64,000 bases of DNA. Source: UBA6170 sp942491385. Its GTDB lineage: Bacteria > Chloroflexota > Anaerolineae > Anaerolineales > Anaerolineaceae. Position numbers and translations under genes: made by a program. The notes under the pieces were generated by a model, which had not been told where the DNA came from, searched no databases, and worked only from the letters and a program-made list of their open reading frames with translations. Positions within the stretch are counted from its first letter, which is position 1, and each line of letters opens with the position of its first letter. This document shows, one piece after another, positions 18,603-27,669 of the stretch. The stretch covers positions 124,001-188,000 of the forward strand of contig CALOAF010000002.1 in the NCBI GenBank assembly GCA_942491385.1, given 5' to 3'.

Positions 18603-19568
18603 TTACTTGCGGTAAAAGGATTCTTTGATCAAATCCTCCCTGAGTATTCCTCCAGTGAACATGCTACCTGTGTTGTAGTTCATAAACTCATACTTCGCTA
18701 CCGTGTGAATATCCTTATCAACGATATAGAAATCTCTTTTTCCTTCTTCAAAAATATCAATAAATCGTTCACCATATCGCTTTGAAGCGCTGAATGGAGC
18801 TTCATTCACCACAGCCAGGATTTCATCATCTGAACAATCAACGACATACCTGACGATAACGCCGTACAATAACGCCGTATTAACACGATCCATTGCCAAC
18901 AGCTCATCTTTAATTGGGGGGGCTATCGGACAGGTACCCATTCCACTGATAATCTTGGCGATGTCGAATCCTTTTCTGTATAATCGCCAGACTGAAGCTT
19001 CTACAGTGCGTGAACATACCTGAATCGATCCTGTCAGACTGGCAGTTTTTGTTGCTAAAATATACACGTTTTCGGGCTGGATCTTACAAGCTTCAGCTAC
19101 CATCTCTGCCACGCTTTCATCAGGTATTTCTTGAGTTTGCGCAGCAAAAACTGTCTCATGATGAATATCCTGATAGTGCCAGGATTGAGAAAAAATATCG
19201 TTTCTTGCGATTGCTCTGGCTGGCCCTGAACCAATCGGATTGATATATCCTGGAATTTCCTTACCAGGCATTTTCCAACCCGAGAATTGAGCTGAGAGGG
19301 TTGCTTCTACCGGCCGATCAATGTAAACATCAATCGATGGAAAATGTAATTCTCCTAAATGATATTGTCCAAAATCAATATGCCCCATGCCACCAATGGT
19401 AGCTTCTACCAATAATTTCCCAGCTTGAAATCCACCAGGAGCTTCCACCCCCATATCAACAACTGTTGCGCCATTCTTCAAATGGAAAACCTTGCAATTT
19501 AATTGTTCTGCAAACGGAAGAATATTCTCCTTCACAATTTTTACTGCTTGTTGATTAATGCTAAACAT
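18603..19568 (-). CDS. mch: Methenyltetrahydromethanopterin cyclohydrolase homologue
   Basis: A 321-aa protein that follows Mch along its length: 'NGATVVDMGVEAPGG' near residue 32, 'GSGPARAIA' near 121, 'LTGSIQVCSRTVE' near 183 and 'ISGMGTCPIAPP' near 212. Mch converts methenyl-H4MPT to formyl-H4MPT in methanogens and in methylotrophs that use H4MPT. Finding it in a bacterium of this type is unusual. It is embedded in an ABC-importer operon and faces a Mer-like and a pterin methyltransferase gene. A strong GGAGG ribosome site precedes it. The pterin could also be folate-like; sequence alone does not decide. Confidence 0.82.
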   Translation of the reverse strand: MFSINQQAVKIVKENILPFAEQLNCKVFHLKNGATVVDMGVEAPGGFQAGKLLVEATIGGMGHIDFGQYHLGELHFPSIDVYIDRPVEATLSAQFSGWKMPGKEIPGYINPIGSGPARAIARNDIFSQSWHYQDIHHETVFAAQTQEIPDESVAEMVAEACKIQPENVYILATKTASLTGSIQVCSRTVEASVWRLYRKGFDIAKIISGMGTCPIAPPIKDELLAMDRVNTALLYGVIVRYVVDCSDDEILAVVNEAPFSASKRYGERFIDIFEEGKRDFYIVDKDIHTVAKYEFMNYNTGSMFTGGILREDLIKESFYRK

Positions 19569-19599
19569 GAAACCTCCGATTCAATTTTGATTATTTTTT

Positions 19600-20529
19600 T
19601 TAATGTTTGATGTATGGTTTTCCCATGGCAGCCGGTGATCGAACTTTTCCGACAAAGCCAACCATTGCCAACATTGCCATAATGTATGGAATCATTAGTA
19701 AAAACTGATACGGAATACCCAGATTCATTACTTGAATCTGCATTTGGGCTGCGTCCGCAGCACCGAACAACAGACAAGCCAACATTACTCCCCAGGGATT
19801 GAATTTCCCTAATACAATCGCGGAAATCGCAATCCAGCCTCTGCCTGCAGATATATTTTCCGTAAAATAAGCTGTCTGTGTCAATGTAAGAAACGCACCT
19901 CCCATAGAGGCTAAAATGCCACTCACTACCACCGCAAGATAGCGATTGATGATCACATTCACACCGGCTGTTTCGGCAACTTGTGGATTTTCTCCCACAG
20001 CGCGGAAATTCAACCCTGATGTCGTGCGGAAGAAGAACCAGGCGATCAGAATCACCATAGCAAATCCAGCATATACTAACCAACTATGTGAAAGAAAAAT
20101 ATCCCCAATCACTGGTATTGAACCAAATTTACCAAAATTAATACTTGGAAATAATTTTGCAGCCGTAGAATCTGTGTCGTAGCTAATTAAACGGAATAGG
20201 TAACCTGTAATTCCCAGACTAAAAACACCAATTCCCAAACCTGTCACCAATTGACTAACTCGTAAGTGGATAGAGGTGAATGCTAATAATAAACCTAACA
20301 GGGCCCCGGATGCCATCCCCATCAACAAACCAATCCAGGGACTTCCGGTCAGATAAGAACCATAATATCCAAAAAAAGCACCACAAAGCATCATACCTTC
20401 TAAACCAAAATTATACACACCGGCTTTTTGGGCAATCAAACCACCCAGACTGGGAAATAACAAGGGGATGGACATGCGTATCGACATGGCGAACCAGGTT
20501 ACGATTGTTGAAATCCAGGCAGCATCCAT
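19600..20529 (-). CDS. BMP-type ABC transporter permease (NupQ/YufQ-like)
   Basis: A 309-aa inner-membrane permease with about eight to ten helices. It has the branched-chain/ribose permease (BPD_transp_2) motifs 'GVYNFGLEGMMLCGAFFGYY' around residues 37-56 and 'GENPQVAETAGVNV' around 170-185. Its start codon shares one base with the stop of the other permease (TAATG) after a GGAGGAAGAG ribosome site, so the two are translationally coupled. Together they form the membrane channel of a nucleoside- or purine-like importer. Confidence 0.88.
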   Translation of the reverse strand: MDAAWISTIVTWFAMSIRMSIPLLFPSLGGLIAQKAGVYNFGLEGMMLCGAFFGYYGSYLTGSPWIGLLMGMASGALLGLLLAFTSIHLRVSQLVTGLGIGVFSLGITGYLFRLISYDTDSTAAKLFPSINFGKFGSIPVIGDIFLSHSWLVYAGFAMVILIAWFFFRTTSGLNFRAVGENPQVAETAGVNVIINRYLAVVVSGILASMGGAFLTLTQTAYFTENISAGRGWIAISAIVLGKFNPWGVMLACLLFGAADAAQMQIQVMNLGIPYQFLLMIPYIMAMLAMVGFVGKVRSPAAMGKPYIKH

Positions 20530-21644
20530 TATGCTCTTCCTCCAATCACTGTTTCAGACAATTTATTCGTAAGGTAACCACTGGCTATGACTAAAATAAT
20601 GATTAAACCCTGGATGACATTCAGCAAGGGGAAAGGTACGCCAGCACCACGCTGCATTGCGCCCATGCCAACCCGAATGACTGCAAATAACAAAGCTGCC
20701 AGAAAAATGCCTATGGGATTGTAACGCCCCATGACTGCGACACCGATGCCATCGTAGCCATAACCCCCAGAAAACCCATTCACGATTTTAAATTGGGTGC
20801 CCATCAATTCCATGGCACCACCCATTCCCGCCAAGCCTCCGGTTGTTATCAAGGCAATAACTGTCGTCCATACGATATTAATCCCAGCATAAGCTGCTGC
20901 CTTACGATTTGCACCAACGGTACGCATTTGATACCCAATCGGCGTGCGATAAACCAAATAAAAAACGGCAGCAGTTACTAATAAAGAAATTATAAATCCA
21001 AGGTGTAGTGGCGTTTTCGATAGAATGATTGGAAGTTTGGCACTCTCTAAAATCGTAGATGACACATATAAATAACTGTCCGGGGATTTAATTGGTCCAT
21101 GGATTAGATAATCAACTAATAAAATGGCGACATAATTTAACATCATTGTGTTAATCAATTCGTCTGAGCCAAAAAAGATCTTTAAAACACCGGCTATACC
21201 TGCCCAAATTGCTCCAAAAACAATCCCGGCAAGAATACAGAGGACAACATGCAAAACCGGATTCAAACCTTCAATATAAGCACCCACCAAAACTGCCCCA
21301 ACAGCTCCCATCAAAAGCTGTCCTTCCGCTCCAACATTAAAAAATCCTGACTTATGGGCAATCGCAAAACTCAAACTACAAAACAAAAGCGGTACAAAAC
21401 GAGTCAGGGTTTCGCCAAAACCATACCGATTTCCAAATGATCCTTTCACCAGGTATGTAATCGCTTCCCATGGATTGATCCCAGCAAAAGAAATCAGTAA
21501 TCCACCGATTAACAGCGCTAGAACAATAGCACCGATTGATATTAACGTGGAAACGAACCCCATATTTTTACTGGCAAATCGCATTATCCGATCTTTGAAA
21601 GGGGATGAAATGTTAGCTCTGTTGGATAATTCACTCATAATCAA
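20529..21644 (-). CDS. BMP-type ABC transporter permease (NupP/YufP-like)
   Basis: A 371-aa permease, longer than its partner because of an N-terminal extension of about 30 residues. It shows 'AHKSGFFNVGAEGQLLMGAVGAVL' (about 95-118) and 'GANRKAAAYAGIN' (about 242-254), both typical of the BMP-family importers for nucleosides and related compounds. It follows the lipoprotein gene after a 66-bp gap that contains a stable hairpin. Confidence 0.88.
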   Translation of the reverse strand: MIMSELSNRANISSPFKDRIMRFASKNMGFVSTLISIGAIVLALLIGGLLISFAGINPWEAITYLVKGSFGNRYGFGETLTRFVPLLFCSLSFAIAHKSGFFNVGAEGQLLMGAVGAVLVGAYIEGLNPVLHVVLCILAGIVFGAIWAGIAGVLKIFFGSDELINTMMLNYVAILLVDYLIHGPIKSPDSYLYVSSTILESAKLPIILSKTPLHLGFIISLLVTAAVFYLVYRTPIGYQMRTVGANRKAAAYAGINIVWTTVIALITTGGLAGMGGAMELMGTQFKIVNGFSGGYGYDGIGVAVMGRYNPIGIFLAALLFAVIRVGMGAMQRGAGVPFPLLNVIQGLIIILVIASGYLTNKLSETVIGGRA

Positions 21645-21673
21645 TTCCTACATTTGAACTCAAAATAATAGGG

Positions 21674-21700
21674 TTCCCCCGGTACACGATACCGGGGGAA
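21674..21700 (-). promoter_or_regulatory. Stable intercistronic hairpin after the binding-protein gene
   Basis: A perfect 11-bp GC-rich stem (21674-21684 with 21690-21700) and a 5-base loop lie directly after the lipoprotein gene and before the permease genes. No long T-run follows. A role in raising binding-protein mRNA over permease mRNA, by stabilisation or partial termination, is typical for such a place. Confidence 0.7.
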
Positions 21701-21710
21701 TGTATTGGGT

Positions 21711-22781
21711 TTAGTCCCACATATATTTTTCAGTTTCGGGGGTTTCAACTTTCCCGTCTATCATATCCTGGGTTGCCTGTGCAACCGCATCCTTAACTTC
21801 CTGCGGAACTGCATCATTAAATGGTGTTAAATACTCAATACCATCTTTAACACCCAGCTCGTAAACCTTGCCCCACTCCAGGTCTCCATTAAGCAAACCT
21901 TCCACGGCAATGATGATGTAACGACCACTATCCAAAACGTTGCTGGTCAACACAAGCTCTGGTGCTAATGCACTGCGATCAACAGAAGAGCCAATCGCGT
22001 AAGTGTTATACTCTTTGGCTGCTTCAATTGCACCGACAGTACCAATACCACAATTTGCGTAAACAATGTCAGCACCATCTTTGATGGCGGCAGTCGCCAT
22101 TTCTTTGGCTTTTACGACATCATCGAAGCTGCCAGTAAAAAGATGCATAATTTCTGCATCAGGATTTTGTGATGTTGCCCCCATATACATGGCATTGACC
22201 ATCTTAAGTGCTATCGGGGATTGTGAAACTGTCACCATAGCTATTTTATTGGATTCGGTCATCATTCCAGCCACAACGCCAGCAAGGTAAACACTTTCCC
22301 AGTTGGTTGCATCCAATGCAATTACATTTGGTGAGTTTGCCATATAGCCAGTCACCCCAAATTTAACATCCGGGAACTCTGGAGCAACTTCATTGACTGC
22401 TTCTGTAAAATAAAGTTGGTGTGCATAAACCAGATCATAATCTTCTGCTGCATAACTGCGTAAGACATCCTTGACGGTGGCATCCGGCACACTTTCCTGA
22501 TAGCTTACTTCCAGGTTATATTTTTCCTTTAACATCATAAGTGATTCGTAGGCAAGCTGGGCATAACCATCATCTTTAATAGTAGTGCTGAATACCATTG
22601 CGACGCGCAGTGGTTTTTCGGCAACTGGTTCTTCTACAACTGGTTCTTCCACAGCAGGTTCCTCGACAGCTGGTGCATCTGCAGCAGGTGCTTCAACGAC
22701 AGGTTCTTCAGCAGCCGGTGTACAGGCTGCCAACATACTAACCAACAAAACTAAAACCATTAACAAACTGAATTTCTTCAT
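21711..22781 (-). CDS. BMP-family ABC substrate-binding lipoprotein (PnrA-like)
   Basis: A 356-aa protein. Residues 1-20 are a lipoprotein signal with lipobox LAAC and Cys20 as the lipidated residue. Residues 21-55 form a Pro/Glu/Val/Ala-rich spacer. The body shows the BMP pattern: 'VFSTTIKDDGYAQLAYESL', 'YDLVYAHQLYFTEAVNEVA', 'DGADIVYANCGIGTVGAIEAA' (given here in part), and a C-terminal 'LNGDLEWGKVYELGVKDG'. BMP/PnrA proteins bind purine nucleosides and sometimes other small heterocycles. The ligand here is inferred only from context with the amidohydrolase. Confidence 0.88.
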   Translation of the reverse strand: MKKFSLLMVLVLLVSMLAACTPAAEEPVVEAPAADAPAVEEPAVEEPVVEEPVAEKPLRVAMVFSTTIKDDGYAQLAYESLMMLKEKYNLEVSYQESVPDATVKDVLRSYAAEDYDLVYAHQLYFTEAVNEVAPEFPDVKFGVTGYMANSPNVIALDATNWESVYLAGVVAGMMTESNKIAMVTVSQSPIALKMVNAMYMGATSQNPDAEIMHLFTGSFDDVVKAKEMATAAIKDGADIVYANCGIGTVGAIEAAKEYNTYAIGSSVDRSALAPELVLTSNVLDSGRYIIIAVEGLLNGDLEWGKVYELGVKDGIEYLTPFNDAVPQEVKDAVAQATQDMIDGKVETPETEKYMWD

Positions 22782-22863
22782 TATTTCTCCTCATCATTAG
22801 GTAATTTTATTAAACAACGTAAAAATTGATTGGGTTTTTATCGATAAACCACCTCCTTTTTTA

Positions 22864-24384
22864 TTATTGTCTATGAGAGCCAGCCATCATTAAACCAATT
22901 TCCTCAACATCAGATGCGGCATCCGCTTGGCCAACGATTTCCCCTTCATATATCACAAATATTCGATCTGCTAATTTTCTAACTTCTTCCAGGTCAGTGG
23001 AAATTAAAAGAATTGTGACGCCATTTTCACGTGCTTCTAATAATTTTCTATGGACAAATTCGATTGCACCGACGTCCAATCCCCAGGTGGGCTGCATCAC
23101 CAACAAAATATGAGTTTTTTTCGAAAATTCTCTACCCACAATCACTTTTTGTTGATTTCCACCAGACAAATTTTTAACCGGGACATTCACGGATGGCGTT
23201 CTAACATCATATTCTTTTATCAAATCTTCCGCGAATTGATTGATGACCTTTGTCTGTAACGAAATGCCTTTTGTAAATGGTTTTTGGTAATGTGTTTCTA
23301 AAATAATATTTTCGGATATTTTGAAGTCCATCACCAAGCCCTGGTTTCTCCGGTCTGCAGGAATATACGACATCCCCATCTCAATTAACTGCCTGGTTGA
23401 ACAATTTGTAACATCCTGGTCAAACATCATAATTTTTCCAGATGTAGGCTTCCTGATACCACTGATGATCTCAGCAAGTTCTTTCTGACCGTTCTCATCC
23501 ACACCTGCAATCCCAACGATCTCTCCCTGACAAACATTCAAATTGACATTATTCAAAAGATGCCTTTGGTTATTATGATGATCAACTAGAGCAATGTTAT
23601 CAATTACTAAAACCGGTTCCCCGCATTTTTTGGTAGATTTCTGATATTTTGAGGTAATTTCCCTGCCAACCATTAATCGGGAAAGTTTATTTGATGTCGT
23701 TTCCTCTTTTGCCAATGTAGTGATCAACTTACCATCGCGCAAAACAGATATGCGATTACTGATCTGCATGACTTCTTTTAATTTATGGGATATGAAAATA
23801 ATCGTGGTACCTTTTTGGTTCAAATCCAAAAGCATCTTAAATAATTCCTGGCTTTCCTGAGGGGTTAAAACCGAAGTGGGTTCATCCAAAATTAAAAGCT
23901 CAGCCCCTTTATATAATGCTTTAAGAATCTCAATTTTTTGCTGCATCCCCACACTGATCTCTTCGACCAACAAATCCAGGTCGACAGTGATGCCAAATTT
24001 TTCAGCCACCTTAAGAATCTCCTGACGGAAATATTCTTTTTCCAGATTGGGTGGCTTCGGAGAAGGTTGACCAAGAATTAAATTTTCCAGGACAGTGAAA
24101 TATGGTATTAACATGAAATGTTGATGAATCATTCCAATTCCATGCTTAATCGCATTTTTAGGTGTATTGTGTATATATTTTCCCCCCGAGAAATAAATAT
24201 CGCCACTATCCTGATGATACAACCCGTACAGAATATTCATCAGGGTGGATTTACCTGCCCCATTTTCGCCTAATAAGGCGTGGATTTGACCTTTATAAAC
24301 ATCCAAACTTACATCATCTAAAGCCAGTACGCCTGGAAATGACTTGTGAATATTTCGAAATGATAAATAGATTTCCTCTGTCAT
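22864..24384 (-). CDS. BMP-type ABC transporter ATPase with two nucleotide-binding domains
   Basis: A 506-aa tandem ABC ATPase (NupO/RbsA type). Domain 1 has Walker A 'GENGAGKS' (residues ~38-45) and Walker B 'LLILDEPTSVLTP'. Domain 2 has the degenerate Walker A region 'GVDENGQKEL' (~293-302) and signature 'LSGGNQQK' (~406-413), the usual asymmetry of this group. It is first in the minus-strand operon, ahead of the lipoprotein, two permeases, mch and the amidohydrolase. Confidence 0.92.
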   Translation of the reverse strand: MTEEIYLSFRNIHKSFPGVLALDDVSLDVYKGQIHALLGENGAGKSTLMNILYGLYHQDSGDIYFSGGKYIHNTPKNAIKHGIGMIHQHFMLIPYFTVLENLILGQPSPKPPNLEKEYFRQEILKVAEKFGITVDLDLLVEEISVGMQQKIEILKALYKGAELLILDEPTSVLTPQESQELFKMLLDLNQKGTTIIFISHKLKEVMQISNRISVLRDGKLITTLAKEETTSNKLSRLMVGREITSKYQKSTKKCGEPVLVIDNIALVDHHNNQRHLLNNVNLNVCQGEIVGIAGVDENGQKELAEIISGIRKPTSGKIMMFDQDVTNCSTRQLIEMGMSYIPADRRNQGLVMDFKISENIILETHYQKPFTKGISLQTKVINQFAEDLIKEYDVRTPSVNVPVKNLSGGNQQKVIVGREFSKKTHILLVMQPTWGLDVGAIEFVHRKLLEARENGVTILLISTDLEEVRKLADRIFVIYEGEIVGQADAASDVEEIGLMMAGSHRQ

Positions 24385-24556
24385 GTTCTCTGTGCTCCGC
24401 TATTCATAAAATTTTGAAATTGTACAAGCCAAAACGCCTGAAAAGAAACAGACTAACAATTATCAGATAGGAAACTCTGATTTTATATGGATTTGTAAAG
24501 GGGAAATTTTTATTAAGTTAATAATTTTTTGAAAATCGAAATTTTCTAAACTTAGT

Positions 24557-24573
24557 ATTAAGTAACACTTAAT
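24557..24573. promoter_or_regulatory. Possible operator ATTAAGT-AAC-ACTTAAT
   Basis: A perfect 7-bp inverted repeat with a 3-bp centre lies one base downstream of the -10 box of the transporter operon, covering the expected transcription start. This is a repressor-like position. The regulator gene is not identifiable in the window. Confidence 0.45.
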
Positions 24574-24574
24574 C

Positions 24575-24603
24575 ATTAAAGCATATTTTAAAAGCAATGT
24601 CAA
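24575..24603 (-). promoter_or_regulatory. Predicted promoter of the BMP transporter-mch-amidohydrolase operon
   Basis: Reading the minus strand: TTGACA (24603-24598), 17-bp spacer, TTTAAT (24580-24575). It lies about 190 bp before the ATPase gene. The 271-bp gap 24385-24655 holds this promoter, the adjacent palindrome and an AT-rich leader; nothing else is evident. Confidence 0.65.
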
Positions 24604-24655
24604 TAATTGTTCACATATAGATTACATGGAATAAATGACACTTGACATTCATCCT

Positions 24656-25261
24656 TTAATTAATTACTCCGCTCCTGTTCATTTGAGAAATTTTCCTGAA
24701 TTCATACCCCTCGGAAGACAAGACAGGAATGATAGAATCAAGAATTTCTATCAGCCACTCGGTTTTATCATGAAGAGCAATAATCGCACCAGGTATTGCC
24801 TGAGTAAGAATACGATCTGTAACCGATTTTGCATCGGGTCCTTCCCAATCCCGCACACTATAACTCCACAGAATGATGTCAAACCCTTTCTTAAGAAAAG
24901 TGGTTTCTACCTCCTTTGTCAACAACCCGGCTGGAGGACGCAGAAGTGTCGGGAAAATTCCCAGTTCCTTCTTAATAATCTCCTGGGTCAATTCCACCTC
25001 GCGAATACATTCCTCGATTGGTATCTTATCGAATTCCGGATGATTATATGAGTGATTGCCTATATCATGCCCTGCGGCTTGCACCCTTCTGGCACAATCC
25101 GCTTCATTTTCCAGCCGTTTCCCTTCCATAAAAAATGTAGCCGGGATTTTGTAGTCATCCAAAGCGTTTAATAAACGATCGGTGGCGGGTGGATTGGGGG
25201 ATCCATCAAAGCTAAGATAAAAAGCTTTTTGGTCATTAGAACCATTATTCTCGATTGTCAT
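24656..25261 (-). CDS. Polysaccharide deacetylase (NodB) family protein with altered metal motif
   Basis: The start at 25261 is chosen for the GGAAAG site ahead of it; it overlaps the stop of the glucuronate isomerase gene by 17 bp. The 201-aa product has NodB motifs: motif 2 'HSYNH' (His70, His74), motif 3 'RPPAG', motif 4 'W..SVRDW' and motif 5 'ALHD'. Motif 1 reads F-D-G-S (residues 18-21) instead of the usual F-D-D-G, so the second Asp, a metal ligand, is missing. It has no signal peptide. Family enzymes remove N- or O-acetyl groups from glycans; this one may be inactive or changed in activity. Confidence 0.8.
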   Translation of the reverse strand: MTIENNGSNDQKAFYLSFDGSPNPPATDRLLNALDDYKIPATFFMEGKRLENEADCARRVQAAGHDIGNHSYNHPEFDKIPIEECIREVELTQEIIKKELGIFPTLLRPPAGLLTKEVETTFLKKGFDIILWSYSVRDWEGPDAKSVTDRILTQAIPGAIIALHDKTEWLIEILDSIIPVLSSEGYEFRKISQMNRSGVIN

Positions 25262-26669
25262 TTTGGTTACTTTCCATGTTATAAGCGTTTCTTGCCCGAC
25301 CGATACATAATTCATACATCATCTGGTGGGCGTCTTCTTCATCGATCACATGTCTTGCCAACAAACCAGCCAGCCAATTCGCTGCTTGTCGCCGCCAGAG
25401 ATCATGCCTGGCTGGGATTGAACAAAAGCCGCGGGTATCATCGTTAAACCCAGCAGTTTTGTATAATCCTGCACTCTCCATCACCTGGTTTAGATAACGC
25501 TCAATTCCGTTCATACTATCATTAAACCACCAGGGTGGCCCTAATCGTAATGCTGGATAATGACCTGCCAGAGGTGCTAATTCTCTTGTGTAAGTTGATT
25601 CATCCAGGGTAAAGAGAATTAATTTAAAATTGGGATGATTGCCAAATCTTTGCAGAAGAGGTCCTAAATTTCGTGTAAATTCAACTGCCAACGGGATATC
25701 ACCCCCGATATCCGCTCCGAATTGCTGATAAAGATCGATATTATGGTTGCGATGAATCCCGGCATGAAACTGCATAACCATGCCATCTTCAGTGCTCATT
25801 CTGGCCATTTCCATCAGCATATGAGCCACAAATCGAGCAGCATCCTGCTGATTCACCTGACCTTTGAGAGCCCTTTTAAAAATCTCATCAACCTGATGCG
25901 TAGGTAATTCTTCCACATAAGCAGATTCTGCCGAAAAGTCCGAAGCCGTAGCTGCTAATGATCGGAAAACAACTCTTCTGATTTCTAGAGCCTGGATAAA
26001 TGATTTAAAGTCCCATATTTCAACATTTGTTATCGAAGCCAATCGATGGATCTCATGATTCCATCCAGGATTCAAGAAATGAACAAGCGAGTCAAACCGA
26101 AAGGTAGGGATAATATTCCCTTTCCATTGTGATTTACGAATCATTTGATGATGTGTGAGCGAGTCAGCGGCGGAGTCCGTGGTTGCTAATAGCTCAATGT
26201 TAAATCTCTCAAATAAATTTCTGGGTGAAAATTCTTTAGATGTGAGTTTCTCCACCAGAAAATCATAGGTAAAATCAGCATTCTCTTTTGATAATTTTTG
26301 ATCGACACCAAATACATCAGATAAGGATGTAGTCAGCCATATGCCAGAAGGAGTTGCTCTGAAGAGGTAAAATTTTTCACAAAACTGTTCCCAAACTCTG
26401 CGAGGATCATAATCCAGCGTTTCACCTTTTGGAGAAATCCCGAGCTTTTGTAATGGAACTCCATTAGTATACAGAGTTCTGATAACATAATGATCCGGTC
26501 TGATAAATAGATCAACAGGGTTGCCAAAACTAGCATCAGGGTTTGAAAACAGTGCAGGATCCACATGCCCATGTGGAGCAAAAATAGGCAATTTGTTTGC
26601 CGATTGATAAAGGTTAAAGGCTAAATCGCCAATTGTAGAATCAGAAAATAAGAAACGGTCTGGATGCAT
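25245..26669 (-). CDS. uxaC: Glucuronate (uronate) isomerase
   Basis: A 474-aa cytoplasmic enzyme. It matches UxaC along its length: 'PIFAPHGHVDP' near the start carries the metal-binding His-x-His, and the end has 'LCIGRARNAYN'. UxaC converts D-glucuronate to D-fructuronate and D-galacturonate to D-tagaturonate. The ATG at 26669 is preferred over one at 26684 because AAAGGAAG lies between them at the right distance. The products feed directly into the tagaturonate epimerase and fructuronate reductase encoded at 48-50 kb. Its neighbours are not other uronate genes. Confidence 0.9.
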   Translation of the reverse strand: MHPDRFLFSDSTIGDLAFNLYQSANKLPIFAPHGHVDPALFSNPDASFGNPVDLFIRPDHYVIRTLYTNGVPLQKLGISPKGETLDYDPRRVWEQFCEKFYLFRATPSGIWLTTSLSDVFGVDQKLSKENADFTYDFLVEKLTSKEFSPRNLFERFNIELLATTDSAADSLTHHQMIRKSQWKGNIIPTFRFDSLVHFLNPGWNHEIHRLASITNVEIWDFKSFIQALEIRRVVFRSLAATASDFSAESAYVEELPTHQVDEIFKRALKGQVNQQDAARFVAHMLMEMARMSTEDGMVMQFHAGIHRNHNIDLYQQFGADIGGDIPLAVEFTRNLGPLLQRFGNHPNFKLILFTLDESTYTRELAPLAGHYPALRLGPPWWFNDSMNGIERYLNQVMESAGLYKTAGFNDDTRGFCSIPARHDLWRRQAANWLAGLLARHVIDEEDAHQMMYELCIGRARNAYNMESNQNDNRE

Positions 26670-26827
26670 AATTCTTCCTTTCATCTCTATTATCGCAGAG
26701 GTTTTAAATTAAACCTGCAAATTTATCCAAACTTTTTCAATATTTTGAAGTTCAGACAATCTTTGTTAAGAGATTGACTTTATGTAAGTTAGGCAACCTA
26801 TAAAATTGATATTTAAAAGAATCCGAT

Positions 26828-27655
26828 TTATAAATCAACACGCTCCCCCATGAGAGCTTCTGTAACTCGTAGATCAGGTTTAATATTTTGAATATGTCTA
26901 AGAACCAGCTGGAAATGGTTCAGGTTCCACAATTCATTTGGTTCTCTGCCAAATTCAAGTAAATGTGTGATAACAAGTTGCTTTGTTTTGAAATGTGAGA
27001 AGAAATCACAAAATCCATCCAACTTGGAAGGTCGCGATTCTAATGCTTCAGCTTTACCTAACCAAAGATGTCCAACCACCCCGGTTAACTCACCAAAATC
27101 AGGTAATTTTGAAAAATCATAAGTGCGAGTGTCACCAAGAAAAAGCCACCGCTTTTGATAGAATTCAGCCAGATACCCCATTGACTGTACGCCATTACCA
27201 CCATGTCCGTGTAACCCTTCAAATGGCGTAATGGTTAATTTATCTATACGCAATGGGATATTTGGCCGGGGAATAATAATTTTTTCTCCTGAAAGATCAG
27301 CAGCATTCTTTATTCTTTCTTCCATGAATTTCGGAACTACCCATTGGATAGGCAAATGGGATAAGGAGGATAACAGGTTTAAATCAAAATGATCTGAATG
27401 AGCGTGTGTTATGACAATTAGTTGTAAGTCCTGGAGATCATTTGCGAAGTCTGGCTGCGGTCCACCACCTAAACGAGAAAACAGCGAATAAGGGTCGATC
27501 GCCCATTTAACCCCCGCTGTATTCAGCAAGTAATTAGCTGAATACAGCAACCAAAGTTGATTACCCAATTCAGAGGACCACTCATGAACCATTTGATCCC
27601 ATTTTTTCGGGTATTCCTCAATTGCCACTGCTCGTTGATATGCTAAATCAGCCAT
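26828..27655 (-). CDS. Metallo-beta-lactamase-fold hydrolase (UlaG-like)
   Basis: A 275-aa protein with the zinc motif His84-x-His86-x-Asp88-His89 in 'VITHAHSDHFD', then a later His in 'LHGHGG' and Asp in 'FLGDTRTYD'. The family includes L-ascorbate-6-phosphate lactonase UlaG and other lactonases or phosphodiesterases. The chain has N-terminal additions before the lactamase fold. It follows the PfkB kinase by about 15 bp once that gene's frameshift is corrected, so kinase and hydrolase probably act on related substrates. The exact reaction is unknown. Confidence 0.75.
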   Translation of the reverse strand: MADLAYQRAVAIEEYPKKWDQMVHEWSSELGNQLWLLYSANYLLNTAGVKWAIDPYSLFSRLGGGPQPDFANDLQDLQLIVITHAHSDHFDLNLLSSLSHLPIQWVVPKFMEERIKNAADLSGEKIIIPRPNIPLRIDKLTITPFEGLHGHGGNGVQSMGYLAEFYQKRWLFLGDTRTYDFSKLPDFGELTGVVGHLWLGKAEALESRPSKLDGFCDFFSHFKTKQLVITHLLEFGREPNELWNLNHFQLVLRHIQNIKPDLRVTEALMGERVDL

Positions 27656-27669
27656 TAATTTTGAGCATG

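Noticed and set aside
26699..26717. AGGTTT...AAACCT inverted repeat before uxaC as an operator
   Set aside because: The arms are short and AT-rich, no promoter boxes fit around it, and it does not match either operator type found elsewhere.
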